Shown here piece after piece: positions 54,647 through 64,000 of a stretch of 64,000 nt of DNA (positions are counted from its first letter, which is position 1; every line of letters starts with the position of its first letter). The notes under the pieces are model-generated. The model did no database searches. It saw only the letters and a program-made list of their open reading frames with translations, and had not been told where the DNA came from. The position numbers and the translations under genes were made by a program. Origin of the DNA: Nostoc piscinale CENA21 (GTDB lineage: Bacteria > Cyanobacteriota > Cyanobacteriia > Cyanobacteriales > Nostocaceae); assembly GCF_001298445.1 (NCBI RefSeq), contig NZ_CP012036.1, positions 1,367,263 to 1,431,262 of the forward strand, given 5' to 3'.

Positions 54647-57215
54647 TCAGCACTTAACCAAACTAGCGATCGCTTTTACTAATGCGTCGGGATCAACTGG
54701 TTTCGGTACGTGTAATTGGAAGCCGGCTGTAAGTGCTTGTTGTTGGTTAATTTCGCCAGCGTAGGCTGTAAGGGCGATCGCGGGGACATTACCTCCTTGT
54801 TGGGGCGTAAGCTGGCGTACCTGACGAATTAGCATATAACCATCTACTTCGGGCATTCCAATATCACTAATTAAAATATCTGGTACTGACTGCGACAATT
54901 CAGCAAGGGCGGCGGCGGCGGATGTGACGGCTGTAACGTCCACACCATAATCATGCAAAATAAATGTGATTAAGTCGCGGATATCTGGTTCGTCATCCAC
55001 CATTAAAACTTTGATACCAGAAAGATGACCAAACTCAGATTCACTTGTTAAAAATTCATTTTCTGGTCTTCTGACTGGTTCGTTAATCACAATCAAAGGT
55101 ATCCTCACTGTAAAAGTAGCACCCAACCTTCACCGGGACTTCTGCCTTGACTGTACCGCCGTGCATTTCTACTACTTGACGCACAATCGCCAGTCCCAAA
55201 CCCAAGCCGCCAAATTTGCGCGTTGTCGTCCCATCCGCTTGACGAAAGTAATCAAACACATAAGGCAAAAATTCTGGTGAAATGCCTTTACCTGTGTCAT
55301 TGACTTGAATTTGTGCTTGACCATCAATTTCTTGAACGTGAATTTCTACCTGTCCAGCATTTGGGGTAAATTTCACAGCATTGGAAAGTAAATTCCACAT
55401 TACTTGTTGTAAGCGATTAGCATCACCCATAACTTGCCCGATATTGGGGTCAAATATAGTGTGAATTTGAATCGATTTGGCTTCTGCTGCCAAGCGTACT
55501 GTTTCTAAGGCTGCTTGCACAACCATTACCAAACTGACTGGACAGACATTTAAGCTTAATTTTCCTTGGAGGATACGTGAAACATCTAATAAATCTTCGA
55601 TTAACTGAGTTTGCAATTTGGCGTTGCGTTCAATTGTTTCTAAGGCTTGTTTTGTAGTTTTTTCATCAAACTTGCGATTTCGCAGCAATTTCGCCCAACC
55701 TAAAATCGGGTTGAGTGGAGTTCGCAATTCATGGGAGAGAACAGCGAGAAATTCATCTTTGATGCGGTTGGCGATTTCTGCTTCTTGACGCGCCATACGT
55801 TCGGTTTGCAAAAGTTGATCGCGTTCTTGTTCGGCGCGTTTGCGATCGCTAATATCTAAAACAAAAGCTACACCCCTATCTTGAGAGTCAGTTAACAACG
55901 CTATCCCTAAAACAACGGCTACTCGCTTACCGTTGCGTTGGACATATTCTTTTTCGTAAATCTGCGAAACTCCACTAACCTGGACATCTGCAAGGGCGCG
56001 ATCGTCTAAATCTTGATATTCTAGTGGTGTAAATTCTCGCCAGTCAATTTTCCCCACAACTGCAAACTCATCACGGGTATAACCAACTAACTGTAAATAA
56101 GCATCGTTAGCATCAGTGATGAAACCCTCCATATTCCAAAAAGCCACCCCAACCAGGTTAGACTCAAACAAGCGGCGGAATCGAGCTTCACTTTCTCGTA
56201 ATGACTGTTCTACTTTTTTATGGGCTGTAATATCACGGGAAACGACAATTACCCCTTCAATACTTTGGGCGTGATTGCGTAGGGGCGTGAGAATATATTC
56301 GTAGTCACGTAATCCTTCAATTGTCAGTAATTGACATTCATCTTTAATTGATTCCCCAGAAGCCATCACCGCTTGTTGCTGAGTTTCCACTTGTGCAGCA
56401 AAATCATGGGGTAAATTCAAGTCTCGTAATGTTTTACCTAAAACTTCTTGCGGTTGAAAACCTAAGATAGCCGCACCACCATGACTAATATACTGATGGC
56501 GACCAGCGCGATCAAATATATAAATATGATCTACAGAGGTAGCAAGGATAGCATTTAACAGATTAGCTTGTTCTTGGACTCGGCTAGTTAATTGACGGGT
56601 GTTTTCTTCTGTCTGCTTCCGCCCACTAATATCCAGGCATACGCCAAACATCCGTATTGCCTGTCCTTGCTGGTCATAGTAAAATCTTCCCTGAGAAGAA
56701 ATCCAATGCAAACTTTGGTCAGGCCAAATAATCCGAAATTCGTCTTTGTAGTCGGTTTTGTTGGTTAAGGCAGTGGTAATATTTGTTGTGACAGATTGCC
56801 TATCTTCAGGATGCACACAAGCTAAAAAAGCAGCGTAAGTATTTTCAAAGCTACCCGGAGTTAAACCAAACAGCAGTTGATGACTTTCTGACCAAATTAA
56901 TTTATCAGCCAAAATATTCCAGTCCCAAAAACCCATCCAAGCAGCATCAATAGCCAGTCTCAAGAGTTGTTCGCTTTCTTTCAAGGCGATTTCAACTTGT
57001 TGTCGTTCTGCTTTTTCTTGCTGGAGTTGTTGCAGCGTCAATGCTATGTCTGCTTGATTATGAGAATTGAGACTTTTTGCTGTCAGTTTTGTCTGTAATT
57101 CAGTTAATTGTGCTTCTAGTGCAACTTGCTGACACTGATATTGAATTTCTAAGTCTTCTAACTCTGCAACACGCTGCCGTAAAGCTGCTAATTCATCTTG
57201 GTCATGGTCTGGCAT
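54647..57215 (-). pseudogene. Hybrid sensor histidine kinase (three PAS, HisKA, HATPase, REC), frame interrupted
   Basis: A soluble hybrid kinase: a coiled coil (10-85), three PAS/PAC units (about 88-205, 225-345, 350-465), HisKA with VLSHELRTPLNPILGW (phospho-His), HATPase with NLLSNAVKFTP, DTGKGIS and FGGLGLGLAIV. In another frame a receiver domain follows (VLMVDDEPDIRD, ISDIGMPEVDGY, PKPV). The frames part near 55115-55135. Dropping one G gives VPVKVGATFTV; adding two bases gives the more family-like AESPGEGLGATFTV. I start at ATG 57215 over a TTG at 57233. No transmembrane segment; the signal is unknown. Confidence 0.8.
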
Positions 57216-57841
57216 GTTGAAAACCACTTGCAATAAACAATCTCAGTTGAAACGGCAGAGACCCTATCGTTGGAATGAGTATGGATTTTTTTGGGCAAAA
57301 ATGCAATCTCTCACTGGGTACATAAACTATTCAGCCGTAAGATATATAGTAATTACGCTGTTATTTGGGCTGAAATTACACCCAAATTCTACAAAAAATA
57401 CAGCTAATAAATCCCTTAGACTAGGAAGTCTGGGGATATACAAAAAAAAGCCTGCACTCCGACAAGCTCAGTGACCACCTCCGCAAGCTAATTATATACT
57501 TCCTCACGCTGTTCTCAAACTTAAGATAGCAATATTCATCTCCACAAAGCAGGCAATATCTCTAATAGAAATCATAGGCATTGGTCATTAGTCAAAATGT
57601 AAGAATTTAGGAGTCAGAAGTCAGAATACAGAATATTTTGTAAATCAAGGTTTTCCTAGACAAAAATGCTCATATTTTTAGACTATGAGTCATCACACTC
57701 TGACCACTTCTGTATTCTGTATGCTGAATACAGAAGTCAAAAGACAAAATTTCACACTTTATACTTCATACTTTACACTTCACACTTTTCCCTGTGGCAA
57801 TATTGGAATCAGACCGTGTTGCATTTAGCTAGGCAAACGAA
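57216..57841. other. Intergenic stretch with heptad repeats
   Basis: No gene is seen. 57752-57788 is a clean run of ACACTTT/ATACTTC heptads. Before it, TCAGAATACAGAAT and TTCTGTATTCTG form an inverted repeat (about 57620-57740). A run of A with AAAGCCTGCACTCC lies near 57443. Confidence 0.5.
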
Positions 57842-59945
57842 ATGCTGGGAAACACACTTGTTGGAAGATACCAAATTATTAGCTATTTGGGAGGTGGGGG
57901 ATTTGGTGAAACCTTTGTAGCTTGTGATACTCAACTTCCAGGTTCGCCGCAATGTGTTGTCAAGCAACTCAAACCCCAAGTTAGCAATGCAGCTACCTTA
58001 GAGATAGCTAGGCGGTTATTTGACACAGAAGCACAAGTTCTTTATAAATTAGGCACACACGATCGCATTCCCCAACTGTTAGCTTATTTTGAAGAAAATG
58101 CCGAATTTTATCTTGTCCAAGAATTTATTCCCGGTCATGATTTAACTAAAGAGTTAATGGCGGGAAAAACTCTGAGTCAAGACCAAGTTATCTTACTCTT
58201 ACAAGAAATACTCGAAATCTTAGAATTTGTTCATCAACAAAATGTCATTCATCGTGATATCAATCCCCGCAATTTACTCCGCCGCGACTCTGATAGCAGA
58301 TTAATTTTAATTGATTTCGGGGCGGTCAAACAAATTACAACCCAAATAGTAACACCAGAAGGACAAACAAAAGCTACAGTTGCTATTGGTACTCCTGGTT
58401 ATCTCCCTAGTGAACAAGCCCAAGGTACACCAAAATTTAGCAGTGATATCTATGCAGTGGGTGTCATTGCTATTCAAGCTTTGACGGGAATACCTGCTGA
58501 AGAGTTAGAAAAAGATGCTGAGACAAATGAAATTATCTGGGAAAATAAAGTGCAGGTTTCGCCAGATTTTGTCAAATTTATCAATAAAATGGTTTGTTAT
58601 GATTTTCGGCAGCGTTATGCTTCAGCAACAACAGCATTAGCAGCTTTAAAAAATATCATTCAGCCTGATCAGCAAACCATCAATATATCTCCGGGCATTT
58701 TACAAAAAAATCTTACTCTTAAAAAGCATAGTAAAAATTTATTTATCAAGTTATTATGGGCATTTTTTTTTATTGGCTATCACTGGTATTGCAGCTTTAT
58801 TTGTTATTAATAAAATTAATGCCAACAATGCTGTAGAATTATCTAAACAAGGAAATACATTATTTGAATTACAACGCTATCAAGATGCTTTATCCGTTTA
58901 TAAACAAGCAGTAAATATTAAACCTGATTATGCTCAAGGCTGGAATGGACAAGGTAAAACATTATTTAAATTAAAACAATATGATGCAGCTTTGACAGCT
59001 TATGAGAAAGCAATTCAAATTCAGCCAGATTATGTAGATGCTTGGAGTGGCAGAGGTTTTACTTTACAAAAATTACAACGCTATCCAGAAGCGATCGCAG
59101 CTTTTGATAAAGCTTTACAACTCCATGATGATTACCCAGAAGTTTGGAATGCCAAGGGTGAAATTTTTACAGAATTAAAGCAATATGATAATGCAATTAA
59201 AGCTTACGATAAAGCTATAGATTTAAAATCCGATTATGTCGAAGCTTGGTATAGTAAAGGCTTGGCATGGCAAAATTTAAAAAATTATGAAGAAGCGATC
59301 GCAGCTTATGATCAAGCCCTAGAAATCAAATCCGACTATTATCAAGCATGGTATAATCGGGGCAATGCTTTGGTAAATTTAAACCGCTACGAAGATGCTT
59401 TTAGAGCTTATGATAAAGCGGTACAATACCAGCCGAGTTATTATCCAGCTTGGTTATCTAGAGGTAATGTCTTGATTACCTTACGCCGCTATGCAGAAGC
59501 CGTAGAATCATTTAACCAAGTAATCAAAAATGATGCAGATAATTACCAAGCATGGTATAACCTTGGTTGGTCAAAACATCAACTACAACGCTACGCCGAA
59601 GCCATCGCAGCTTATAATAAAGCCGCCAGTATTAAACGCAACGCTGATCAACTGTGGTACAGTTTGGGAAATTCTCAATACAATTTGCAGAAATATGCAG
59701 AAGCGATCGCAGCTTATAATAGGGCATTACGCTACAACCCAAAACATTACGAAAGTTGGTATAGCCGAGGCAATGCCTTACTCAATTTAAATCGCTATCC
59801 AGAAGCGATCGCATCTTATAATCAAGCTATTAAATATAAGCCTGATTATCAAGAGGCGATAACTGCACGCAACCAAGCCGAGAATCAACTACACAAAGAT
59901 AAATCAAAACCCATCATCGTTCCCACAATACCTAATTCCAATTAA
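57842..59945 (+). pseudogene. Membrane Ser/Thr protein kinase with ten TPRs, frame interrupted
   Basis: An eukaryotic-type kinase: GGGGFGETF loop, VVKQLKP (ATP lysine), HRDINPRNLLRR, IDFGAVKQ and a GTPGYLPSEQA activation segment (residues 10-270). A linker, one membrane segment (LLWAFFLLAITGIAALFVI) and ten 34-residue TPRs follow (outer part, probably periplasmic or binding). The frame breaks in T9 at 58763-58771; T8 restores the membrane segment and gives 700 residues. The catalytic loop reads HRDIN where HRDIK is usual, so the loop lysine is missing while the Asp and Asn remain. Activity may be reduced. Confidence 0.85.
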
Positions 59946-60118
59946 ATATTCTCTCCTCCACATCCTGGTGCTGTCCACAAACAACCTAATCCCAGTTTTT
60001 CCCATTGGCGTAATGTGGCTGTGAATGTATGTTGGTAAATCTATCAATGACGCGCAATTAGCACTGTCAAACTTTCTCTATTCAGGCTCAATGCTATAGG
60101 CTTGATTTTGAGTTTATA

Positions 60119-60190
60119 TGGGTCGCCCGGGATTCGAACCCGGAACTAATCGGTTAAAAGCCGAGTACTCTACCGTTGAGTTAGCGACCC
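60119..60190 (-). tRNA. tRNA-Lys (anticodon TTT)
   Basis: 72 bases fold into a full cloverleaf: acceptor GGGTCGC/GCGACCC, D arm ACTCAACGGTAGAGT, anticodon arm CTCGG-CTTTTAA-CCGAT with TTT, T arm CCGGG-TTCGAAT-CCCGG, discriminator A. CCA is not encoded. Confidence 0.95.
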
Positions 60191-60252
60191 TTTCGCTTTG
60201 TTTGCAACTTTGCCATCATAGCACAAACACCAGTGGATTTGTAAAGGGGTTT

Positions 60253-61122
60253 TTAGAAAAAACTTGCCGTCAATCTAACAGATGCTTGATAGCTGGCTCC
60301 TGGCTCTACCACAGTCAAATTTTCGCCTGTGTTCAGAGAGTTGCGCGGCGCACTCCAAGGTTCCAGACAATAAAAGTCTTTGCCCTTGAGTGTCCAAAAT
60401 ACTACGATGGGATATTCATTGCCGTAATCTAAAGTCAATTTTAATTTACGACTATTATCGGTGACTGTAGCTGAATTAGCAGTTAGCTGCTTAAAGGCAA
60501 CATCAATTTCATCCAAGTTGAAATCAAAATTCCCACCAAAGAATTTTCTCTCCTTAGTTCTCTGATCTTGATACTCACCAGCCGGAATAGCAAACTCTAG
60601 CTGGCTTTTATCTGGGGCTTGGAAGTACGGATGAAACCCAGTAGAAAAGGGTATTGGTGTTGCAGAAGAGTTATGCAGATGTTGTTGAATTTCCAGGGTA
60701 TTCCCATTGATTTTGTAACTGAAACTCAAATGAAAATCAAAGGGATATACAGCTTTTGTTTGCTCGTTGCTGACCAGATGAACTTTGATGTAAGTTGTAT
60801 TGTCTTCAGAGACTTCCTCAAGTTCCCAAGCCAAATCACGGGCAAAGCCATGCTGCTTGAGGGTATATTGCTGCCCGTTGTGAGTATAAGTGTTATCAGG
60901 TAAGTTACCGCAGATGGGAAACAATATGGGATTCCCGCCCCTAATGCTCAAATCAGGGTGAGTAAAGCGTTCTGCATCCAAGTAGAAAATTTCTTGACCT
61001 TGGACTTGCCAGCTAGTGATAATCCCACCACGTTCTGGAACCACTTCTATCTGATTACCAGTGGTTTCGTCAGCCAGAATATAAGTTTTGTATTGTCTTT
61101 GTTCAATAGTAATTTTAGACAC
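60253..61122 (-). CDS. Aldose 1-epimerase family protein
   Basis: A 289-residue galactose-mutarotase-fold protein: VVPERGGIITSWQVQGQEIFYLDAERF, the sugar-site block SIRGGNPILFPICGNLPD, the catalytic-type His in KQHGFARDLAWE, and FSTGFHPYFQAPDK with a second His. Cyanobacterial members act on hexoses or hexose-6-phosphates; the exact sugar is unknown. It runs beside tRNA-Lys on the same strand. Confidence 0.85.
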   Translation of the reverse strand: MSKITIEQRQYKTYILADETTGNQIEVVPERGGIITSWQVQGQEIFYLDAERFTHPDLSIRGGNPILFPICGNLPDNTYTHNGQQYTLKQHGFARDLAWELEEVSEDNTTYIKVHLVSNEQTKAVYPFDFHLSFSYKINGNTLEIQQHLHNSSATPIPFSTGFHPYFQAPDKSQLEFAIPAGEYQDQRTKERKFFGGNFDFNLDEIDVAFKQLTANSATVTDNSRKLKLTLDYGNEYPIVVFWTLKGKDFYCLEPWSAPRNSLNTGENLTVVEPGASYQASVRLTASFF

Positions 61123-61196
61123 AAGATGAGTCCTTAGAGGTTATAGGTTACAGGTAAGAGGTAAGAGGCTGAATATATATCTTTAGCCCCTAGTTT

Positions 61197-61472
61197 CTAG
61201 TACAAAAAGGCAAAAGTAAAAGGTGAGCCAGTGCGGTGGACAAGTTCCCCGGCATAAAGGAGACAGTGCCGTGGTGAAGCAGTCCGGTCTTGGGGGTTTC
61301 CCCCAGGAGGAACTGCTGAAAGGGTCTCCCGACTTGAGGCAAATGTCGTCAACTGGCGTTAGCGACGCAGGAGCGTCACTCGCAAGAGTCAAAAGGAAAA
61401 AGAAAGAATAGTGATACCACAAGCCTTTTAGCAATTTCTTATGGTCGGTTTATTTTTGCCGGACTGTACTAG
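61197..61472. mobile_element. CTAGTAC-bounded MITE-like element, copy B with a G/C-rich insert
   Basis: The ends match copy A (CTAGTACAAAAAGGCAAAAGT; GCCGGACTGTACTAG), and 61388-61472 is nearly the same as 39367-39451. Between the left end and that segment lies about 165 bases of G/C-rich DNA (61222-61387), absent from copy A. It has inner palindromes such as GGGGGTTTCCCCC and GGCGTTAGCGACGCAGGAGCGTCACTCGC. Confidence 0.7.
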
Positions 61473-61482
61473 CCTCTAGCCC

Positions 61483-61595
61483 CTAGTACAACGCGGCGGA
61501 TAATTAAAGATACCATTTCAAGTTAGCGAAAAGCTTGTGATATAAGCTTTTTGACTTTTGACTTTTGACTTTTAACTTCCGCGTAGCGGTACTAG
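61483..61595. mobile_element. CTAGTAC-bounded MITE-like element, copy C, opposite orientation
   Basis: 113 bases from CTAGTACAACGCGGCGGA to CCGCGTAGCGGTACTAG. It contains TTTTGACTTTTGACTTTTGACTT, the reverse of the GTCAAAAG tract in copies A and B. It lies 10 bases from copy B. Confidence 0.6.
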
Positions 61596-61627
61596 TCCCT
61601 CATTTCCCACTCCCTAGTCTCTGACAA

Positions 61628-62662
61628 TTACTCGTCTTCTGCAAATATAAAGCGATACAATTCGCTAGGATCAGGTTCAGGACTGCTTTCGGCAAATTTC
61701 ACAGCGTCGTCAATTAGGTCTTGAATCTTCTTGTCAATGGACTTGAGTTCTTCCTCAGTTGCCAAATTTTGTTCCACCATATAAGCAGCCAGTTTCTTAA
61801 TTGGGTCACGGGAGAACCAAAACTCTTTCTCGGCTTTGCTGCGTAACTCGTCTGGGTCGGCTAGGGAGTGACCACGGAAGCGGTAAGTAAGGGCTTCGAT
61901 TAATGTTGGCCCTTCTCCAGCACGGGCGCGGGCGACGGCTTCTTGGGCGACAGACCGGACTGCGAGTACATCCATTCCGTCTACTTCTACGCCCACCATG
62001 TTAAACACACTGGCTTTTTTATAAATTTCTGGGTCAGAGGTGGCGCGGTCATGTGCCATTCCAATTGCCCACTTATTATTTTCCACCACAAAAATAATTG
62101 GCAGTTTCCATAAGGCTGCCATATTCAAGGTTTCAAAAAATTGACCGTTGTTAGCTGCACCATCACCAAAAAAGCAGGCGGTTACTTGGTCGGCGTTGGG
62201 GTCGCCTAAAACTTCACGGCGATATTTGCTTTGAAAAGCTGCACCAGCCGCCACCGGAATGCCTTCAGCAACGAAAGCGTAACCACCTAATAAGTTATGT
62301 TCCGCAGAGAACATGTGCATGGAACCGCCACGTCCTTTGCTGCAACCTGTCTCTTTACCGAATAATTCGGCCATAACTTCTCTAGCTGGAACTCCCGCAC
62401 TTAAGGCGTGAACGTGGTCGCGGTAAGTACTGCTAACGTAATCTTCTCCCGGACGCATTGCCTTGATAACGCCTGTCGAAACGGCTTCTTGACCGTTATA
62501 TAGGTGGACAAAACCAAACATTTTGCCCCTATAGTACATTTCGGCGCATTTGTCTTCAAAAAAGCGTCCTAACACCATGTCTTCGTAAAGCATTAGGCCT
62601 TCTGCTTTGGTGATTTGGGCGCTGGCAGTATCAAATTTAGGTAACGTCCGTTCTTGAACCAT
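61628..62662 (-). CDS. pdhA: Pyruvate dehydrogenase E1 component, alpha subunit
   Basis: The 344-residue thiamine-diphosphate E1-alpha, which with E1-beta decarboxylates pyruvate for acetyl-CoA synthesis. Signatures: GFVHLYNGQEAVSTGV, TYRDHVHALSAGV, GKETGCSKGRGGSMHMF, and the ThDP-binding motif GDGAANNGQFFETLNMAALWKLPIIFVVENN. The phosphorylation-loop-like TYRFRGHSLADPDELR follows. Full length, with start ATG at 62662. pdhB is not adjacent, as in other cyanobacteria. Confidence 0.96.
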   Translation of the reverse strand: MVQERTLPKFDTASAQITKAEGLMLYEDMVLGRFFEDKCAEMYYRGKMFGFVHLYNGQEAVSTGVIKAMRPGEDYVSSTYRDHVHALSAGVPAREVMAELFGKETGCSKGRGGSMHMFSAEHNLLGGYAFVAEGIPVAAGAAFQSKYRREVLGDPNADQVTACFFGDGAANNGQFFETLNMAALWKLPIIFVVENNKWAIGMAHDRATSDPEIYKKASVFNMVGVEVDGMDVLAVRSVAQEAVARARAGEGPTLIEALTYRFRGHSLADPDELRSKAEKEFWFSRDPIKKLAAYMVEQNLATEEELKSIDKKIQDLIDDAVKFAESSPEPDPSELYRFIFAEDE

Positions 62663-63436
62663 TATTTTTTTAGTATCCCTGTTGTAAAACTGAAATTTAC
62701 CATGTTAAATAGGCCTCTGTTTGGCCTGGTTGTGCTGAAGACAAAAACTAAAATTTTTGGCGCTAAGTAGGATAATTGGAATATAGAGGGAAAAAATAGG
62801 TGAATTTTGGAATTTATCGTCGCTATCTGCGACTTTTACACCCTAACTGCCATAAATGACCTTGAATGTTGCCCTCTGGCGTTTTACAATCCCAACTTCT
62901 GTACAGATGCTATCAATCAGGATAGCTTGGTTTCTGCATATCTATTAACAATTTTCCACAAATAAACACCGCAATTGAATTTAGCTTGCTAGATAGTTGT
63001 AACTCAAGGTCTAAGTATGGTAGCATTTTGTTCCTTGTAATTATCACGCATCTACCATTACAAGTATTACTACTATCACTTCAAAGCCAGGGCAAACACG
63101 TAAGTATAATGTCAAGCAGATAAACTTATTTATTTAGGTATGTCGATTATGATGAACGATCGCCAGAGAGTTTTGCAGTGTTTAATGGCTGATAGCAGTT
63201 ATACACAAGGAAATACTAAGAATTAAAACAAAGTTTCCCTCTTGTCTAGGCGAAGTCAAATTAATAGTACTAAAATGTGTCTCAAAATTTTAGAGGGAAC
63301 AAAATTAATTGTTGCAATATACACTTAATAGTGTAAGTCCGGCGCGGTGTTATTCACCGTAATATTGTGGCACGGTTTTACATACCTGGAATGCTCTAGG
63401 TGGATTATGTTGATCTCGGTGCAGGGGAAGTAGGCT
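62663..63436. other. Divergent gap between pdhA and ftn2
   Basis: 770 bases without a credible gene. The last 120 bases, the probable ftn2 leader, hold two small hairpins: ACACT-TAAT-AGTGT (63321-63334) and CGGTG/CACCG (63345-63359). I see no known riboswitch. Confidence 0.45.
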
Positions 63437-64000
63437 GTGCGAATTCCGCTAGATTACTACCGAATTTTAGGACTACCGTTAGCGGCAAGTGAAGAACAAT
63501 TGCGGCAAGCATATAGCGATCGCATTGTACAACTGCCACGACGGGAGTATTCTCAAGCAGCAATTTCTTCTCGTAAACAAATTATAGAAACAGCTTACGT
63601 GGTTTTATCAAATCCGAAAGAACGTAGCAGTTACGATCAGCTTTATCTGTCCCATGCTTATGATCCTGATGGCACAACTACTGCCACAGTCACCGCAGGC
63701 AACCGCACAGAAACTAGTCATGATCTTGATAGCCAAGGCCTGAGTATTGACGTTCCCCAACAGGAATTAGTTGGGGCGTTATTAATTTTGCAAGAGTTAG
63801 GGGAATACGAACAAGTCCTCAAACTCGGTAAAACATACCTTGCTAACCATAATGGTGTGGCCTCGGCCAAAATCGGCAATCATCCCATCGAGGAAGATTT
63901 TCTCGAAAGCAGCGAACATCCAGATATTGTCCTGACTGTGGCTTTGGCCTGCCTAGAATTGGGGCGGGAACAGTGGCAACAAGGCTATTACGAAAATGCC
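63437..64000 (+). CDS. ftn2: Cell division protein Ftn2/ZipN (ARC6 homologue), 5' part
   Basis: The first 188 residues of the cyanobacterial division protein that tethers FtsZ to the membrane; ARC6 is the plastid relative. The DnaJ-like N-terminus IPLDYYRILGLPLAASEEQL with RQAYSDRIVQLPRREYSQAA is diagnostic. The helical ARC6 domain begins after residue 100 (LVGALLILQELGEYEQVLKLG). The start is GTG at 63437, after GGGGAAG. The membrane span and C-terminal domain lie beyond the window. Confidence 0.92.
   Translation, partial: MRIPLDYYRILGLPLAASEEQLRQAYSDRIVQLPRREYSQAAISSRKQIIETAYVVLSNPKERSSYDQLYLSHAYDPDGTTTATVTAGNRTETSHDLDSQGLSIDVPQQELVGALLILQELGEYEQVLKLGKTYLANHNGVASAKIGNHPIEEDFLESSEHPDIVLTVALACLELGREQWQQGYYENA

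Noticed and set aside
61183..61434. Protein gene in the G/C-rich segment, either strand
   Set aside because: The frames are created by the MITE-like repeat and its palindromic insert; no family match or ribosome site.
63300..63436. Riboswitch in the ftn2 leader
   Set aside because: Two small hairpins only; I see no conserved core of a known class.

Overview
The window comes from a filamentous, heterocyst-forming cyanobacterium of the Nostocales. Evidence: very frequent GCGATCGC (HIP1) octamers, photosynthesis genes (light-dependent protochlorophyllide reductase, Psb28-2, NdhO, two flavodiiron proteins), the cyanobacterial division gene ftn2/zipN, short heptad repeats typical of the group, and the heterocyst genes hetC and hetP side by side.

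Layout. 0-9.5 kb: por (cut by the window edge), a YbjN-like protein, a VCBS-repeat protein, aminopeptidase P, an amino-acid permease fused to PAS-GGDEF-EAL, and an rRNA/tRNA methyltransferase. 9.6-16 kb: a beta-lactamase-fold serine hydrolase followed by psb28-2, then gatB, two co-linear small-RNA-like units, argJ and ndhO. 16-25 kb: glgB, small exported proteins, an FtsL-like gene with ftsI, a DUF4142 lipoprotein, a haem-oxygenase-like protein and a methyltransferase. 25.8-33.1 kb: an AAA-like ATPase and the hetC-hetP locus, with a well-spaced NtcA-type promoter upstream of hetC and a 17-bp HetR-operator-like palindrome upstream of hetP. 34-37.5 kb: remains of a type I secretion locus (PpiC-type isomerase, HTH protein, and the N-terminal third of an HlyB-like exporter ending in short repeats). 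37.5-47.6 kb: flv1 and flv3 flanking an accessory block (RelE-type toxin-antitoxin, a NACHT-HEAT protein with a partner ORF, a DUF2887 nuclease-like protein). 47.8-53.9 kb: coaX, hydrolase, Nudix, argH and small proteins. 54.6-62.7 kb: a hybrid histidine kinase, a Ser/Thr kinase with ten TPRs, tRNA-Lys, aldose epimerase and pdhA. The 3' edge holds the start of ftn2/zipN.

The strongest cross-cutting signal is that many genes are broken by one surplus base, nearly always in an A/T homopolymer: the VCBS protein, pepP, hetC (twice), ppiC, flv1, the NACHT protein, an alpha/beta hydrolase and the TPR kinase. Removing one base in each case restores a full-length family member whose length is a multiple of three. 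A histidine kinase is broken in a less clear way. This is either a systematic sequence error or a genome that tolerates, or exploits, slippage at A/T runs.

The genes most likely to act together are hetC and hetP (heterocyst commitment), flv1 and flv3 (oxygen photoreduction), the FtsL-like gene with ftsI (septal peptidoglycan), the toxin-antitoxin pair, and the NACHT protein with its upstream partner.
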